64,000 nucleotides of DNA, taken from Lacibacter sp. H375 (GTDB lineage Bacteria > Bacteroidota > Bacteroidia > Chitinophagales > Chitinophagaceae). The notes beneath the pieces are model-generated. The model was not told the origin of the DNA. It saw only the letters and a program-made list of their open reading frames with translations, and ran no database searches. Each line of letters begins with the position of its first letter. Within the stretch, counting starts at the first letter, position 1. Of the stretch, positions 1 to 8,819 are shown in pieces. The translations under genes were made by a program, and so were the position numbers. The stretch lies in assembly GCF_037892425.1 (NCBI RefSeq), contig NZ_JBBKTT010000001.1:3472001-3536000 (forward strand), given 5' to 3'.

Positions 1-128
1 TGTTATATAGATATGCTGCTATCATTCTCAAGGTATATACAAACACTAGCAATTAATATAGCAACATCATCTTTTCATGAGTTTCTTTGAACTGAAGTTT
101 GTAAATTACCACTACTAATTTCTGTTTA

Positions 129-1592
129 ATGTTGCGATTATTCACCTTGTGTTTTTTTGTTAGTTCACTGCTGGCGGCATGTCGTGGAATAAGAACCTTG
201 CCATTTGATCATTCTTCCAGGCAGGTGACGAACCGGCCGCACATGATCGCTGTTTTTATGGATGGTACGAGAGGCAAAATTCATCAGGATGCCCGCAGGA
301 ATACAAATGTGTTGAAAGCTTTTTACCTGGCCGACACTACTGTTAAGAAACTTTACATTGAAGGCGTGGGTGCAGGCAACAGGGTGAAGGATGGAATGTA
401 TGCCCTCACCACAAATGAACGGGTGATGAGAGCTTATCGTTTCCTTACTGAAAATTACAGGCAAGGTGATTCAATCTGTTTGGTTGGTTTCAGCAGGGGT
501 GCTAACCAATGCCGCATACTATCGGGCCTCATTTATACCATTGGCCTTATTGATCTCAGGCAAATAAAAGAAGAAAAGGAAAAGCAAACATTACTGCTGC
601 AACTTTATGAGCTGTATTGTTCCACAACGACAGCTGTTAAGAAGCAAACATTGGCAAGCCATATGAACCAGTGGGAAGTCGATCACCCCGGGCAATCGAT
701 TGCTTATGATACCAGCGGAAAAACGATGATAGATGTAATGGGCTTATGGGATACCGTAGAAGCTTTTGCCATTAACGACGAATTTGAAACCTGCACACCT
801 ATTCCACACCACCTGAATCAAGTGTACAATGTGAAAAAAATTTTTCACGCATTATCGCTTGACGATAACCGTGCATTTAATTACACACCCATTTTAGCTA
901 CACATAAGGAAGTTGAATTGGGGCCTCATCAGCATCTTGATTCAATAGTGGAAGAAGTTTGGTTTAATGGAAGCCATAAAGATGTAGGTGGCGGTATTAA
1001 AAATAAGAGAAGAGACCAGTTAAGTGGCATTTCTTTAAAATGGATGTTGGCTGCATTTAAACCCTATAATATTTTTAGAGACACTGTTTTTCAGACAAAT
1101 ATTTATGGCGAGGTGAATGACATGCGTAGAAAATGGCATCTCCGTAAAACCTCTCCCGGTGACACGTTACGGGCCATAGATAAATATTGGAAACAGATGA
1201 ATACGAGCTGGAATAATCACCGCCTGATGCTGCATCGATCGGTAATAGACCGGTTGGATTCGGGAACAATACAGTATTTTAAATTTAAAAGTAGAAAAGA
1301 CGGTTCGAAACGAGCGGATTGGTACGAATGGGAACCATTTAAAAATTGCTTTAAAAAAGATACAGTTAACGGAAAGGAAAGAATCAGGTTTCGTACCGAT
1401 ATAATTTGCCCTTGTATTAAAATAGTAGATGATAAAAGCGCAAAAAACCAAGCAGTAGAAAATTCTGTGCAAACGACGGCTGGGCTAAAAGCACATATGG
1501 GCAATGGTGAAAAAATTGAAAGCTTTCTCGGTGTTGCCCATAGAATTGGAAGAAGGTGTAAACAAACGCATGCAAAAGGCTGGTATGTTTAA
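129..1592 (+). CDS. DUF2235 (Tle1-like) alpha/beta hydrolase lipoprotein
   Basis: The 487-residue protein begins with a lipoprotein signal: a hydrophobic stretch followed by the lipobox LAAC near residue 18, so it is probably anchored in an envelope membrane. The mature part starts with a DUF2235 domain: an IAVFMDGT strand followed by the nucleophile elbow GFSRGA with Ser122. This domain is the catalytic core of Tle1-type phospholipase effectors and related hydrolases. The sequence GLWDTVEAF and the segment GSHKDVGGG are also typical of the family and probably contribute acid and histidine residues. The region after about residue 330 has no match I recognise. No type VI secretion genes are nearby, so an effector role is not supported; a resident envelope lipase or esterase is more likely. 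The family is clear, the substrate is unknown. Confidence 0.8.
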   Translation: MLRLFTLCFFVSSLLAACRGIRTLPFDHSSRQVTNRPHMIAVFMDGTRGKIHQDARRNTNVLKAFYLADTTVKKLYIEGVGAGNRVKDGMYALTTNERVMRAYRFLTENYRQGDSICLVGFSRGANQCRILSGLIYTIGLIDLRQIKEEKEKQTLLLQLYELYCSTTTAVKKQTLASHMNQWEVDHPGQSIAYDTSGKTMIDVMGLWDTVEAFAINDEFETCTPIPHHLNQVYNVKKIFHALSLDDNRAFNYTPILATHKEVELGPHQHLDSIVEEVWFNGSHKDVGGGIKNKRRDQLSGISLKWMLAAFKPYNIFRDTVFQTNIYGEVNDMRRKWHLRKTSPGDTLRAIDKYWKQMNTSWNNHRLMLHRSVIDRLDSGTIQYFKFKSRKDGSKRADWYEWEPFKNCFKKDTVNGKERIRFRTDIICPCIKIVDDKSAKNQAVENSVQTTAGLKAHMGNGEKIESFLGVAHRIGRRCKQTHAKGWYV

Positions 1593-1597
1593 AACAA

Positions 1598-2314
1598 ATG
1601 CATATGAAAACTTTTGCTGATAAAATAATCGCATTCAATAGACAACTTAATTTTTCAGAAATCTTACCAAAGGGAATCAGTATCATGAATCCTTTCAAAG
1701 AGAATAAAAATGCCTTTTCTGTTTCTTCTGAATTTTATAAGAAATATTATAGCGATTATAATTCTAGACATTTGATTTTAGGCATTAACCCCGGGAGATT
1801 CGGTGCCGGTATTACCGGTATACCGTTTACAGATCCCAAACGGGCTGTTGACAAATGCGGATTATCATTTAAGGGTGAATTAAAACACGAACCTTCTTCT
1901 GTATTTGTTTATGAAGTAATAGAGGCCTTTGGTGGTGCTGATTCTTTTTACAAACGTTTTTATATTAACTCGGTTTGCCCGCTGGGTTTCACCGCCACAA
2001 CTGAAAGGGGGACGGTAGTTAATTACAATTATTACGACAGTAAAGAATTGTTAACCACAATGCATGATTTTATTATCAAAAGTATTGAACAGCAAATTTC
2101 GCTGGGAGTTAATACCGATCTGGTGTTTTGTTTTGGAACGGGGAAGAATGAAAAGTTTTTAAGGAAACTGAATGGTGAGAAAAAATTTTTCAGAAAAATA
2201 ATATCATTAGAGCATCCAAGATACATAATGCAATACCAGTCAAAAAATAAACAGTTTTATATCAATAATTATATTTCAACATTTAAGCAACTAAAAGGGT
2301 TGTTCCCAGATTGA
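1598..2314 (+). CDS. SMUG2-type uracil-DNA glycosylase family protein
   Basis: The 238-residue cytosolic protein carries the signature of the SMUG2/DUF4918 branch of the uracil-DNA glycosylase superfamily. The motif GINPGRFGAG followed by GIPFTDP (around residues 60-80) forms the first catalytic loop, and EHPRYIMQY near residue 207 supplies the second loop with its histidine. Family members remove uracil or related damaged bases from DNA in base excision repair. The gene starts 5 bases after the stop of the upstream lipoprotein gene, so the two may be co-transcribed, although no functional link is evident. A second ATG lies two codons inside, at 1604, and is an equally good start. The exact lesion specificity is not readable from the sequence. 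Confidence 0.8.
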   Translation: MHMKTFADKIIAFNRQLNFSEILPKGISIMNPFKENKNAFSVSSEFYKKYYSDYNSRHLILGINPGRFGAGITGIPFTDPKRAVDKCGLSFKGELKHEPSSVFVYEVIEAFGGADSFYKRFYINSVCPLGFTATTERGTVVNYNYYDSKELLTTMHDFIIKSIEQQISLGVNTDLVFCFGTGKNEKFLRKLNGEKKFFRKIISLEHPRYIMQYQSKNKQFYINNYISTFKQLKGLFPD

Positions 2315-2642
2315 AAAAACGCTCCTCTATCAAACCTTCTTCAGCAAAACTCATGAGCAGTACTTTGTTAATCCGGAGACTGCTTCTGCATGGATAAAAA
2401 AATCTGAGCCTGAATTAATATCAGTTTGCAGCTGAGAAATAAACGAGCAGATATCCCTTGCAATAGAAATTCATGATATCAGAATGTGGTTTATACCTGT
2501 TACCATTCCTGAAAATTGAGCTGATTCAGTAAGCACAAATTATATACAATCCACTCTGTTTAGTATAACAGTGAAGCCTTCGCATGAATTTATTTTCGTA
2601 CTCAAATAAATTTTTATGCAAACAACATTAAACATTTCAACA
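2315..2642. other. Intergenic stretch, possible gene relic
   Basis: No gene is annotated here. The plus-strand frame starting at 2313 is open for 37 codons, then has a single TGA at about 2434, then continues for another 26 codons to the TGA ending at about 2518. Its composition looks protein-like (aromatic and charged residues alternate), but there is no start codon and I recognise no family. The last 100 bases probably hold the promoter of the exporter gene. No terminator hairpin was seen. Confidence 0.3.
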
Positions 2643-4031
2643 ATGAAACATGAAAAGAGATGGACAGCACTTGCCTTGTTATGTGCTGCACAATTCATGG
2701 TAATCATGGATACATCGATCATTGGCGTAGCATTACCTGCTATTAAAACGGAACTGGGTTACACACAAAGTGGCTTACAATGGATCTTTAATGCGTATGT
2801 AATTCTCTTCGGCGGTATTTTATTATTAGGCGGTCGTCTTTCCGATTTATTTGGTGCACGTAAAATTTTTATGTGGGGATTTGCAATTCTTGCTGCAGCT
2901 TCATTCTTTGCAGGTGCAGCCTGGTCACCTGAAGTATTAAACACTAGTCGTGCACTACAGGGCTTAGGTTCTGCCTTAATTGCTCCTGCTGCAATGACTT
3001 TATTAATGTCAACCTTTACCGATCCGCAAGAGTTGGGTAAAGCATTTGGTTTCTGGGGAGCATCGGCAGCAGCAGGTGGTTCAGCCGGGGTTTTTCTGGG
3101 CGGGGTTATTACAGAGTGGCTCGATTGGCGTTGGGTGTTTTACATCAACATACCTATTGCACTCATCGTACTTGCATTCAGCAAACAATATCTTGTTGCA
3201 GGACGTAAATCAATTGGCAAAGTCGATTGGGCCGGTGCAATACTTGCTACAGTTTCATTAATTCTGTTGGTTTATACAATTGTTACTGCAGAATCGGCCG
3301 GTTGGTTTTCAATTCAAACAATTGGCTTGCTGGCGGTAGCCGTTATGCTGTTTGTTGTATTTATTAGTTTACAAAAACGTAAACAGGATCCTTTACTTCC
3401 GCTACAGATTTTCAAGGTGCCTAATCTTGCAGCAGGTAATATTGTAATGGCGTTAATGGCAGCCGCCTGGATACCGCTTTGGTTCTTTCTGAATCTTTAT
3501 TTACAACAGATACTTAAGTTAAATGCATTTAACAGCGGACTGGCTTTGTTACCTATGACTATTGTGATCATGATTGTAATGGTTGGGCTTACAGGTAAGC
3601 TTGTTGCTAAGTTTGGATTTAAACGAAATCTCGTTGCGGGTTTAATTTCATTAACGGCTTCACTAGTTCTCTTTGCGTTGGTACCAACCAATGGCACTTA
3701 TTGGGTGAATGTGTTGCCTGCTTCATTATTGGGTGCATTAGGTATGTCACTTGCATATATACCCGGTACAATGGCTTCAATGTCGGGCGCTAAACCGGAA
3801 GAAACAGGTCTTGCTTCAGGTATTGTTAATACCAGTTACCAGATTGGTTCAGCAATTGGACTTGCTGTTATTGCAGTAATTGCTGCAGCTGTAACAAAAT
3901 CAGGAATTACTGCCGGAGTAACTGACACAGAAGCATTAAACAATGGATTTCAAATTGCATTTATCAGTGCTGCTGTAATAGGAGCTGTTAGTGTATTGAT
4001 TGCTGTGTTTAAAATCAAACATTCAAAATAA
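2643..4031 (+). CDS. MFS transporter, DHA2 drug:H+ antiporter type
   Basis: An integral membrane protein of the major facilitator superfamily. The N-terminal pattern, with AQFMVIMDTSIIGVALPAI in helix 1 and the loop GGRLSDLFGARK between helices 2 and 3, is that of the 14-helix DHA2 (EmrB/QacA) drug:proton antiporters. The length, about 462 residues from this start, fits the family. The segment FIALIVLAF-like in helix 6 and the long hydrophobic runs to the C-terminus fit 13-14 membrane helices. I chose the ATG at 2643 because MKHEKRW directly precedes helix 1; an upstream in-frame ATG at 2616 would add nine residues. A strong terminator follows, so the gene is likely monocistronic. The substrate is unknown. 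Confidence 0.85.
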   Translation: MKHEKRWTALALLCAAQFMVIMDTSIIGVALPAIKTELGYTQSGLQWIFNAYVILFGGILLLGGRLSDLFGARKIFMWGFAILAAASFFAGAAWSPEVLNTSRALQGLGSALIAPAAMTLLMSTFTDPQELGKAFGFWGASAAAGGSAGVFLGGVITEWLDWRWVFYINIPIALIVLAFSKQYLVAGRKSIGKVDWAGAILATVSLILLVYTIVTAESAGWFSIQTIGLLAVAVMLFVVFISLQKRKQDPLLPLQIFKVPNLAAGNIVMALMAAAWIPLWFFLNLYLQQILKLNAFNSGLALLPMTIVIMIVMVGLTGKLVAKFGFKRNLVAGLISLTASLVLFALVPTNGTYWVNVLPASLLGALGMSLAYIPGTMASMSGAKPEETGLASGIVNTSYQIGSAIGLAVIAVIAAAVTKSGITAGVTDTEALNNGFQIAFISAAVIGAVSVLIAVFKIKHSK

Positions 4032-4050
4032 TTGTTACAAGTCTTATTTC

Positions 4051-4083
4051 AAAGCCCTGCATTTCAAAGCAGGGCTTTTCTAT
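4051..4083 (+). terminator. Rho-independent terminator after MFS gene
   Basis: A perfect 10-bp stem, AAAGCCCTGC (4051-4060) with GCAGGGCTTT (4069-4078), encloses an 8-base loop and is followed by a T-rich tail. Confidence 0.85.
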
Positions 4084-4277
4084 TTTATGGCATGTATAAA
4101 ATATACAACTCATAGTTTATAGTATAACAACACCCGGTAAAGGCGATGGTATTTTTATGTTATGAATGAAACGATGCTTATCCGCTAAAAACTTAATCAG
4201 GATTAAGAAGAAAACTTAAGATAGTTTATTGCTCATCGCTTCTAATGAATTCAATTTTGACTTGCAATTTCACCATT

Positions 4278-4511
4278 ATGGAACTCATTACATATAAAAC
4301 TGAAATTAAAAATGAATCAGCCGCAGGAAAAGTTTCTTTGCTTTTAAATCAACTTATTGGTTCTTCTAACTGGCAATTGGATTTGGAAAGCGATGATGGT
4401 CTTTTAACTGTTTTTTCGCCCGGAGCTTTGAATGAGCCTGAGATAAGAGCTGCTATACAGAAGGCAGGGTTTGAAGCTAAAAGTATTGAAAGAATTTATT
4501 CAATCTATTAA
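4278..4511 (+). CDS. Small HMA-fold-like protein without CxxC
   Basis: A 77-residue protein whose alternation of predicted strands and helices (LITYKTEI, then a helix ending in LNQL, then strands, then a helix containing IRAAIQKAGFE) resembles the ferredoxin-like fold of heavy-metal-associated (HMA) domains. The GMxCxxC metal site of true HMA domains is absent; where it would fall there is only a polar segment. An in-frame ATG at 4245 would add eleven residues with no family support, so I prefer 4278. The gene ends one base before the start of the downstream EamA transporter, which suggests translational coupling. A copper-chaperone role is therefore unlikely; a structural or binding-partner role is possible. 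Function unknown. Confidence 0.55.
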   Translation: MELITYKTEIKNESAAGKVSLLLNQLIGSSNWQLDLESDDGLLTVFSPGALNEPEIRAAIQKAGFEAKSIERIYSIY

Positions 4512-4512
4512 T

Positions 4513-5466
4513 ATGAAACTGAGAGACATTTTCAATATGCTGCTTTTAGCTGCTATCTGGGGCAGTTCGTACCTTTTTATCAGAATAGTAGCGCCGGTTA
4601 TCGGTGTATCGTTAACAATGGGTACAAGGGTGCTTATTGCTGCCTTATTCCTTTCTGTTCTGTCATTGGTTTACGGACAATTTCCTTCTTTTAAAAAGTA
4701 TTGGTGGCAATACTTATTATTAGGCGCTTTAAATATGGTGTTGCCCAATCTGCTGGTCGTATTTTCTGTCATGCAGTTAAATGCTTCAATGGGTTCTGTT
4801 TTAAATGCAACCACACCTTTGTTTACATTACTGATTGCAAGAATATGGCTGAAAGAAAAACTTAGTGTTGCAAAAATTACCGGTCTGCTGTTGGGTATTG
4901 CCGGAATTGTAATACTGGTGGGATGGAATCCTGTTGTTGTTAATGGCAAAGCAATGATTGCTGTATTAGCTTCTATTCTTGCATCAGTAAGCTATGGCGT
5001 TGCTAATGTATTTACACGCATAAAATTTACAGGAAGCAAGCCGATGCAAACTGCCTCCGGTCAAATGATGGGTGCTGCTGCTTTAGTACTGCCTTTTATG
5101 TTTGCCGGAACAAACGCACAAACATTCTCTTTACCTGTATTTACTCCGCTTCTTATTCTGGGTATTGTTTGCACAGCACTGGCCTTTATCATTTACTTTA
5201 AACTCGTGAGCAGTATGGGATCTGTAAATACTTCAATGGTAACAATACTGGTTCCTTTTTTTGGAATTCTATGGTCGGCTGTTTTCTTGAAGGAGCCGGT
5301 TACAATCGGATTGTTGATAGGATTGATTTTTATAATCACCGGACTCACATTGGTAATCCGTTCGGCTAATCACTCAGCACGTACTGTAGTAAAAGTACCA
5401 GTGATTGTTTCAAAGACGAATGATGTTTCGCCGTTATTAACTGTAATCACTAAGAAAATATTATAG
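4513..5466 (+). CDS. EamA/DMT-family transporter
   Basis: A 317-residue inner-membrane protein with ten predicted helices arranged as two EamA repeats, typical of drug/metabolite transporters. The first repeat starts with LLLAAIWGSSYLFIRI, the usual family opening, and a helix pair containing NASMGSVLNATTPLFTLLIA; the second repeat contains the matching GSVNTSMVTILVPFFGILWSA. The ATG at 4513 places MKLRDIF just before helix 1; an in-frame ATG at 4471 would overlap the upstream gene and is not preferred. The gene lies one base after the small HMA-like gene and 31 bases before doxX, so a small operon is likely. Substrates of such proteins are often amino acids or metabolites; none can be named here. 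Confidence 0.85.
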   Translation: MKLRDIFNMLLLAAIWGSSYLFIRIVAPVIGVSLTMGTRVLIAALFLSVLSLVYGQFPSFKKYWWQYLLLGALNMVLPNLLVVFSVMQLNASMGSVLNATTPLFTLLIARIWLKEKLSVAKITGLLLGIAGIVILVGWNPVVVNGKAMIAVLASILASVSYGVANVFTRIKFTGSKPMQTASGQMMGAAALVLPFMFAGTNAQTFSLPVFTPLLILGIVCTALAFIIYFKLVSSMGSVNTSMVTILVPFFGILWSAVFLKEPVTIGLLIGLIFIITGLTLVIRSANHSARTVVKVPVIVSKTNDVSPLLTVITKKIL

Positions 5467-5497
5467 CGAAATAACTTATAATAAAAAAAGTAAAATA

Positions 5498-5941
5498 ATG
5501 AAACAACAATTTTTTTACACAGGCAATCACTGGACTGGTTTTATAACAAGAGTGGCGTTGGGTTTACTCATACTGCCACACGGTTTGCAAAAAGCTTTTG
5601 GCTTACTTGGTGGATATGGATTTAAAGGCACTATGGGATGGTTTACTGAAACCATGCATATACCCTGGCTGCTTGGAGCCTTTATCATTATTACAGAATT
5701 TATTGGCGCCATTTCTTTAATCGCCGGATTTGCTACAAGGTTTTGGTCGATTATGATGATTCCATTAATGATTGGCGCTATACTAAAAGTTCATTTGCCC
5801 CACGGCTGGTTTATGAATTGGGATGGTATTTTAAAAGGAGAGGGATTTGAATTTCATATTGCCATAATTACTTTATCTGTAATAACCTTATTAAACGGGG
5901 CTGGGCGTTTTTCATTTGACAGAAAAATTGCTGCCGCTTAA
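5498..5941 (+). CDS. DoxX family membrane protein
   Basis: A 147-residue protein with four predicted membrane helices and the DoxX-family opening, in which helix 1 (VALGLLILPHGLQKAFG) carries a conserved His-Gly pair. The middle segments, with an acidic residue in ITEFIGAISLIAGFATRFW, also follow the family. DoxX proteins are poorly characterised membrane proteins, some linked to oxidoreductase or thiosulfate:quinone activity and to redox stress. The gene sits between an EamA transporter and an AhpD-like gene, which fits a small redox-stress operon. The specific role is unknown. Confidence 0.85.
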   Translation: MKQQFFYTGNHWTGFITRVALGLLILPHGLQKAFGLLGGYGFKGTMGWFTETMHIPWLLGAFIIITEFIGAISLIAGFATRFWSIMMIPLMIGAILKVHLPHGWFMNWDGILKGEGFEFHIAIITLSVITLLNGAGRFSFDRKIAAA

Positions 5942-5951
5942 ATTAAATTTT

Positions 5952-6380
5952 ATGAGCGAAAAAATAAAACTGAATAAAGCAGAACCCGCAGCCATCAAAG
6001 CAATGCTGAGTCTTGAAGAATATGTGGCGGCAACAACTGTATCTCTTGTTCATAAGGAACTGATAAAAGTCAGAGCCTCGCAAATAAACGGTTGTGCTTT
6101 TTGCCTGGATATGCATATTAAGGAAGCAAAAAAAATAGGTGAAGATGAACAAAGGCTCCACATGCTGGCAGTGGGGCGGGATTCAGATTTATTTTCGGGC
6201 GAGGAGAAAGTAATTCTTGCACTTACAGAAATCATTACGCTCATTCACAAGAAGCGAATACCGGCAAAGTTGCTTGCCAGAGCAAAAGAATTATTTGGAG
6301 AAAATTACCTGGCACAATTGATTATGACAATCATAACCATTAATGCCTGGAACAGGATAGCAATATCTACAGATTTATAA
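5952..6380 (+). CDS. AhpD-like/carboxymuconolactone decarboxylase family protein
   Basis: A 142-residue cytosolic protein of the CMD/AhpD family. The redox-active motif is visible as Cys48-Ala-Phe-Cys51 followed by Leu-Asp-Met-His55, matching the CxxC...H arrangement of AhpD-like alkylhydroperoxidases. The upstream residues VRASQINGC are the usual lead into this motif. Such proteins reduce peroxides or peroxiredoxin partners by disulfide exchange. I chose the ATG at 5952 because MSEKIKLN begins the conserved region and lies 10 bases after the doxX stop; an in-frame ATG at 5916 lies inside doxX. Its partner is not identifiable. Confidence 0.88.
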   Translation: MSEKIKLNKAEPAAIKAMLSLEEYVAATTVSLVHKELIKVRASQINGCAFCLDMHIKEAKKIGEDEQRLHMLAVGRDSDLFSGEEKVILALTEIITLIHKKRIPAKLLARAKELFGENYLAQLIMTIITINAWNRIAISTDL

Positions 6381-6495
6381 TGCCTTTTTACCCTGCTTTC
6401 TTAAGCTGTGTTACAAAAGGGTTATCAGAAATATTTAAAAAATGTACAAAACAGATGAACTTCAAATTATGAGTAACATTTAAAAATTAAGAACA

Positions 6496-7050
6496 ATGAA
6501 ACAATTATTTACGATTACAACAGCAATTGCAATTATTATTTTTAGTGCCAGCGTAAACGCACAGTCAAAAAAAACAAGTGCCAAAGGTGTTCGCTGGAGT
6601 ATTGGTGCTGAGGCAGGAGTTCCTGTGGGTAAGTTTAATACCCCTGTACAATGGAACCTGGGTGGTTCTATTCAGGCTGATTTTAATGTAGCCAAAAGAG
6701 TGTTGTTTATTACAGCTAATACAGGATTCAATAATTTCTTTACTGAGAGTGGTGTTAAAGGTGATGTACAGATGATTCCTGTAAAAGCAGGTTTAAAGTA
6801 TTTCCCTGCTAAGAATTTTTATATTCAGGGTGAAGCAGGTGTATCTTTTCTTACCAGCAAGGACAAGAACCAGGCTGATAGATCTGCTTCTTTCGTATAT
6901 GCTCCTCAATTAGGTTATCTCATTCCTTTAGGTAAAAGAAATTACCTGGATGCAGGCATCCGTTTTGAAAGCAATTCCAAATTCTATGATAATGGCAGCC
7001 AGGCCAACTTCTTTGGTTTGCGTGTTGCCTATGCCTTTAATTCAAAATAA
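6496..7050 (+). CDS. Outer-membrane beta-barrel family protein
   Basis: A 184-residue exported protein. It has a signal peptide of about 22 residues ending in VNA-QS. The mature part is a run of short amphipathic strands with regularly spaced aromatic residues and ends in GLRVAYAFNSK, the aromatic-rich closing strand of small outer-membrane barrels of the OmpW/OprF-like type. Nothing indicates a ligand. It is flanked by 115 bases upstream and by a terminator downstream, so it is probably transcribed alone. Confidence 0.75.
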   Translation: MKQLFTITTAIAIIIFSASVNAQSKKTSAKGVRWSIGAEAGVPVGKFNTPVQWNLGGSIQADFNVAKRVLFITANTGFNNFFTESGVKGDVQMIPVKAGLKYFPAKNFYIQGEAGVSFLTSKDKNQADRSASFVYAPQLGYLIPLGKRNYLDAGIRFESNSKFYDNGSQANFFGLRVAYAFNSK

Positions 7051-7076
7051 ATATTCCAACCTCATAATTTGATAAA

Positions 7077-7103
7077 ATAGCCTCTTCGGAGGCTATCTGT
7101 TTT
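7077..7103 (+). terminator. Rho-independent terminator
   Basis: A perfect 8-bp stem, ATAGCCTC/GAGGCTAT, is closed by a stable TTCG tetraloop and followed by CTGTTTT. It lies 26 bases after the barrel gene. Confidence 0.8.
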
Positions 7104-7116
7104 AGAAGCTTGCTGA

Positions 7117-7124
7117 TAATTTTG
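7117..7124 (+). promoter_or_regulatory. Candidate -7 box for the Crp/Fnr gene
   Basis: TAATTTTG matches the Bacteroidota -7 consensus TAnnTTTG exactly and lies 48 bases before the start codon. No clear -33 TTTG was found at the usual distance. Confidence 0.45.
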
Positions 7125-7172
7125 TAATTTACCAATACTGTTGTTGCCCAATATTTAAATCACGATTCGTTT

Positions 7173-7751
7173 ATGAGTGAGTTATATTCAAATATTTTCC
7201 GCCACATATCTGCTTATGTTCCGCTGCAGGAAGAAGATGAGCAACTTATTGCAGGATATTTAACTACAAGAAAAATCAGGAAACGTCATTTTCTTGTATC
7301 AGAAGGAGAGCACTGCCGCAGTGAAAACTTTGTGGTGAAAGGATGTTTCCGTGCATATTATGTAGATGACAAAGGCAAGGAGTACCTGTTACGTTTTGCT
7401 ATGGAAGATTACTGGATTACTGATCTGAATAGTTTTACAAACAACGTTCCTTCCCGTCAGTTTATAGAAGCACTGGAAGATAGTGAAGTAATATGCATTA
7501 CCCGCCAGGCATTAGATGCACTGTTGATGGATTTACCAAAACTGCATAAATATTTTATGCTTATTTACCGTAATGCCATCATTAATAATTACGACCGTAT
7601 TCAGCAGAATTTTTCTTTACCGGCATTGGACCGGTATCGCAATTTTCAAAAGCGATATCCTCAACTGGAACAACGGGTACCCCGTTATATGATTGCCTCT
7701 TATCTTGGAATTACTCCTGAGTTTCTCAGCAAAGTAAGCGCACATAAATAA
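7173..7751 (+). CDS. Crp/Fnr family transcriptional regulator
   Basis: A 192-residue cytosolic protein with an N-terminal cyclic-nucleotide-binding-type beta-barrel (about residues 25-120), visible in segments such as FLVSEGEHCRSENFVVKGCFRAYY. A dimerisation helix follows, and a C-terminal winged-helix region contains YLGITPEFLSKVSAHK, the recognition-helix pattern of the Bacteroidota branch of the family. The protein ends shortly after the recognition helix, which is common in this branch. No Fnr-type cysteine cluster is present, so an iron-sulfur sensor is unlikely. Ligand and targets are unknown; the next gene downstream, an isochorismatase-like hydrolase on the same strand, is a possible target. 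Confidence 0.85.
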   Translation: MSELYSNIFRHISAYVPLQEEDEQLIAGYLTTRKIRKRHFLVSEGEHCRSENFVVKGCFRAYYVDDKGKEYLLRFAMEDYWITDLNSFTNNVPSRQFIEALEDSEVICITRQALDALLMDLPKLHKYFMLIYRNAIINNYDRIQQNFSLPALDRYRNFQKRYPQLEQRVPRYMIASYLGITPEFLSKVSAHK

Positions 7752-7909
7752 TACATTGGTATTTTGTTTTCTTAAACTTGGTTAAGTAAAAATCTTAAAC
7801 TGTTTCATTGTACAAGTTTTTGTTTCTGAGCAATTTTACATCGTCAAATAAAACAGATTGCAATCTTTAAAGTGTTGACGGTTTAATTAAAGTTTAAAAA
7901 ATAAAAAGA

Positions 7910-8536
7910 ATGGAACAGAAGTCAATTTTTCAAAAAGTAGCAGATCCTGTTACACCGGAAAATTCCGTATTGTTATTGGTAGATCATCAGTCAGGTTTAA
8001 TGGCTGGTGTTGGTACTACTGACCCGCATTTGTTAAGAGATAGTCTTGTGGGTGCTGTAAAGGCAGCTAAAGTATTAGGCATACCGGTTATTTTAACGGA
8101 GGTAACACCCAATATCTGGGGTCCTTTTATTCCCGATGTTACCGCCATTGTACCTGACGTAAAAGTTATCAGCCGCAGTATCATTAATGCATGGGATGAT
8201 CCCGAAGTAAGAAAGGCGATTGAAGCAACAGGGCGTAAAAAAATCCTGATCGGTGCTGTAACTACCAATGTATGTCTTGCATTTCCGGCGGTATCCTTAA
8301 CTGCTGAAGGTTATGATGTACATGCCCTGATGGATCTTGCCGGCACGTATAACGACTTGCTGGATCGTTCTGCATGGGAATATCTGAAGCAGGGCGGTGT
8401 GGTTATCAGCTCGTCTTACACAGCATTTTGTCAAATGATTTATGATAATGCAAGACCTGTGGCAAATGAAGTTTATGCTGCATTGGATGGTTCTCCCTGG
8501 AGATATACATTCCATGCTTTACTCAATAAAAAGTAA
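7910..8536 (+). CDS. Isochorismatase-family cysteine hydrolase (YcaC-like)
   Basis: A 208-residue cytosolic hydrolase of the isochorismatase superfamily. The catalytic Asp25 lies in LLLVDHQSG and the nucleophile Cys122 in GAVTTNVCLAFPA; the third member of the triad is probably the lysine in the preceding conserved segment. The pattern is closest to the YcaC-like subgroup, whose physiological substrates are mostly unknown. The gene is preceded by a 158-base intergenic region and followed by a strong terminator, so it is probably transcribed alone. Family assignment is firm and substrate is not. Confidence 0.85.
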   Translation: MEQKSIFQKVADPVTPENSVLLLVDHQSGLMAGVGTTDPHLLRDSLVGAVKAAKVLGIPVILTEVTPNIWGPFIPDVTAIVPDVKVISRSIINAWDDPEVRKAIEATGRKKILIGAVTTNVCLAFPAVSLTAEGYDVHALMDLAGTYNDLLDRSAWEYLKQGGVVISSSYTAFCQMIYDNARPVANEVYAALDGSPWRYTFHALLNKK

Positions 8537-8577
8537 AGACGTAGTTGTTTAGTTTTCATGAGTGGTTTTGGTTGATG

Positions 8578-8606
8578 AAAAGCCGGGGTTCTTCCCGGCT
8601 TTTTTA
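8578..8606 (+). terminator. Rho-independent terminator
   Basis: A perfect 10-bp stem, AAAAGCCGGG/CCCGGCTTTT, with a 6-base loop runs into a T tract, 41 bases after the isochorismatase-like gene. Confidence 0.85.
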
Positions 8607-8819
8607 TTAGGTTAAATTTGAATTTGCTTAACTGTGAACAAGATAATAATACTGTTAAACTGAAAAACGGGATTAATATCCTTACATCAAAATAGTTGCT
8701 ATTGCAGTTGTGGAGAAGAGTTATATCGGTAGTGTAATTGAAATTTATATTGCTGATGAATTAAGAAAGGCTTAATGAATCTTTACGGCTATTACCAACT
8801 AATGATTTTTTTTTAAAAA

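Noticed and set aside
8690-8780. Short open frame ending in IGSVIEIYIADELRKA, which looks like the end of an acetyltransferase
   Set aside because: The stretch is about 32 codons, has no start and no recognisable motif; chance is likely.
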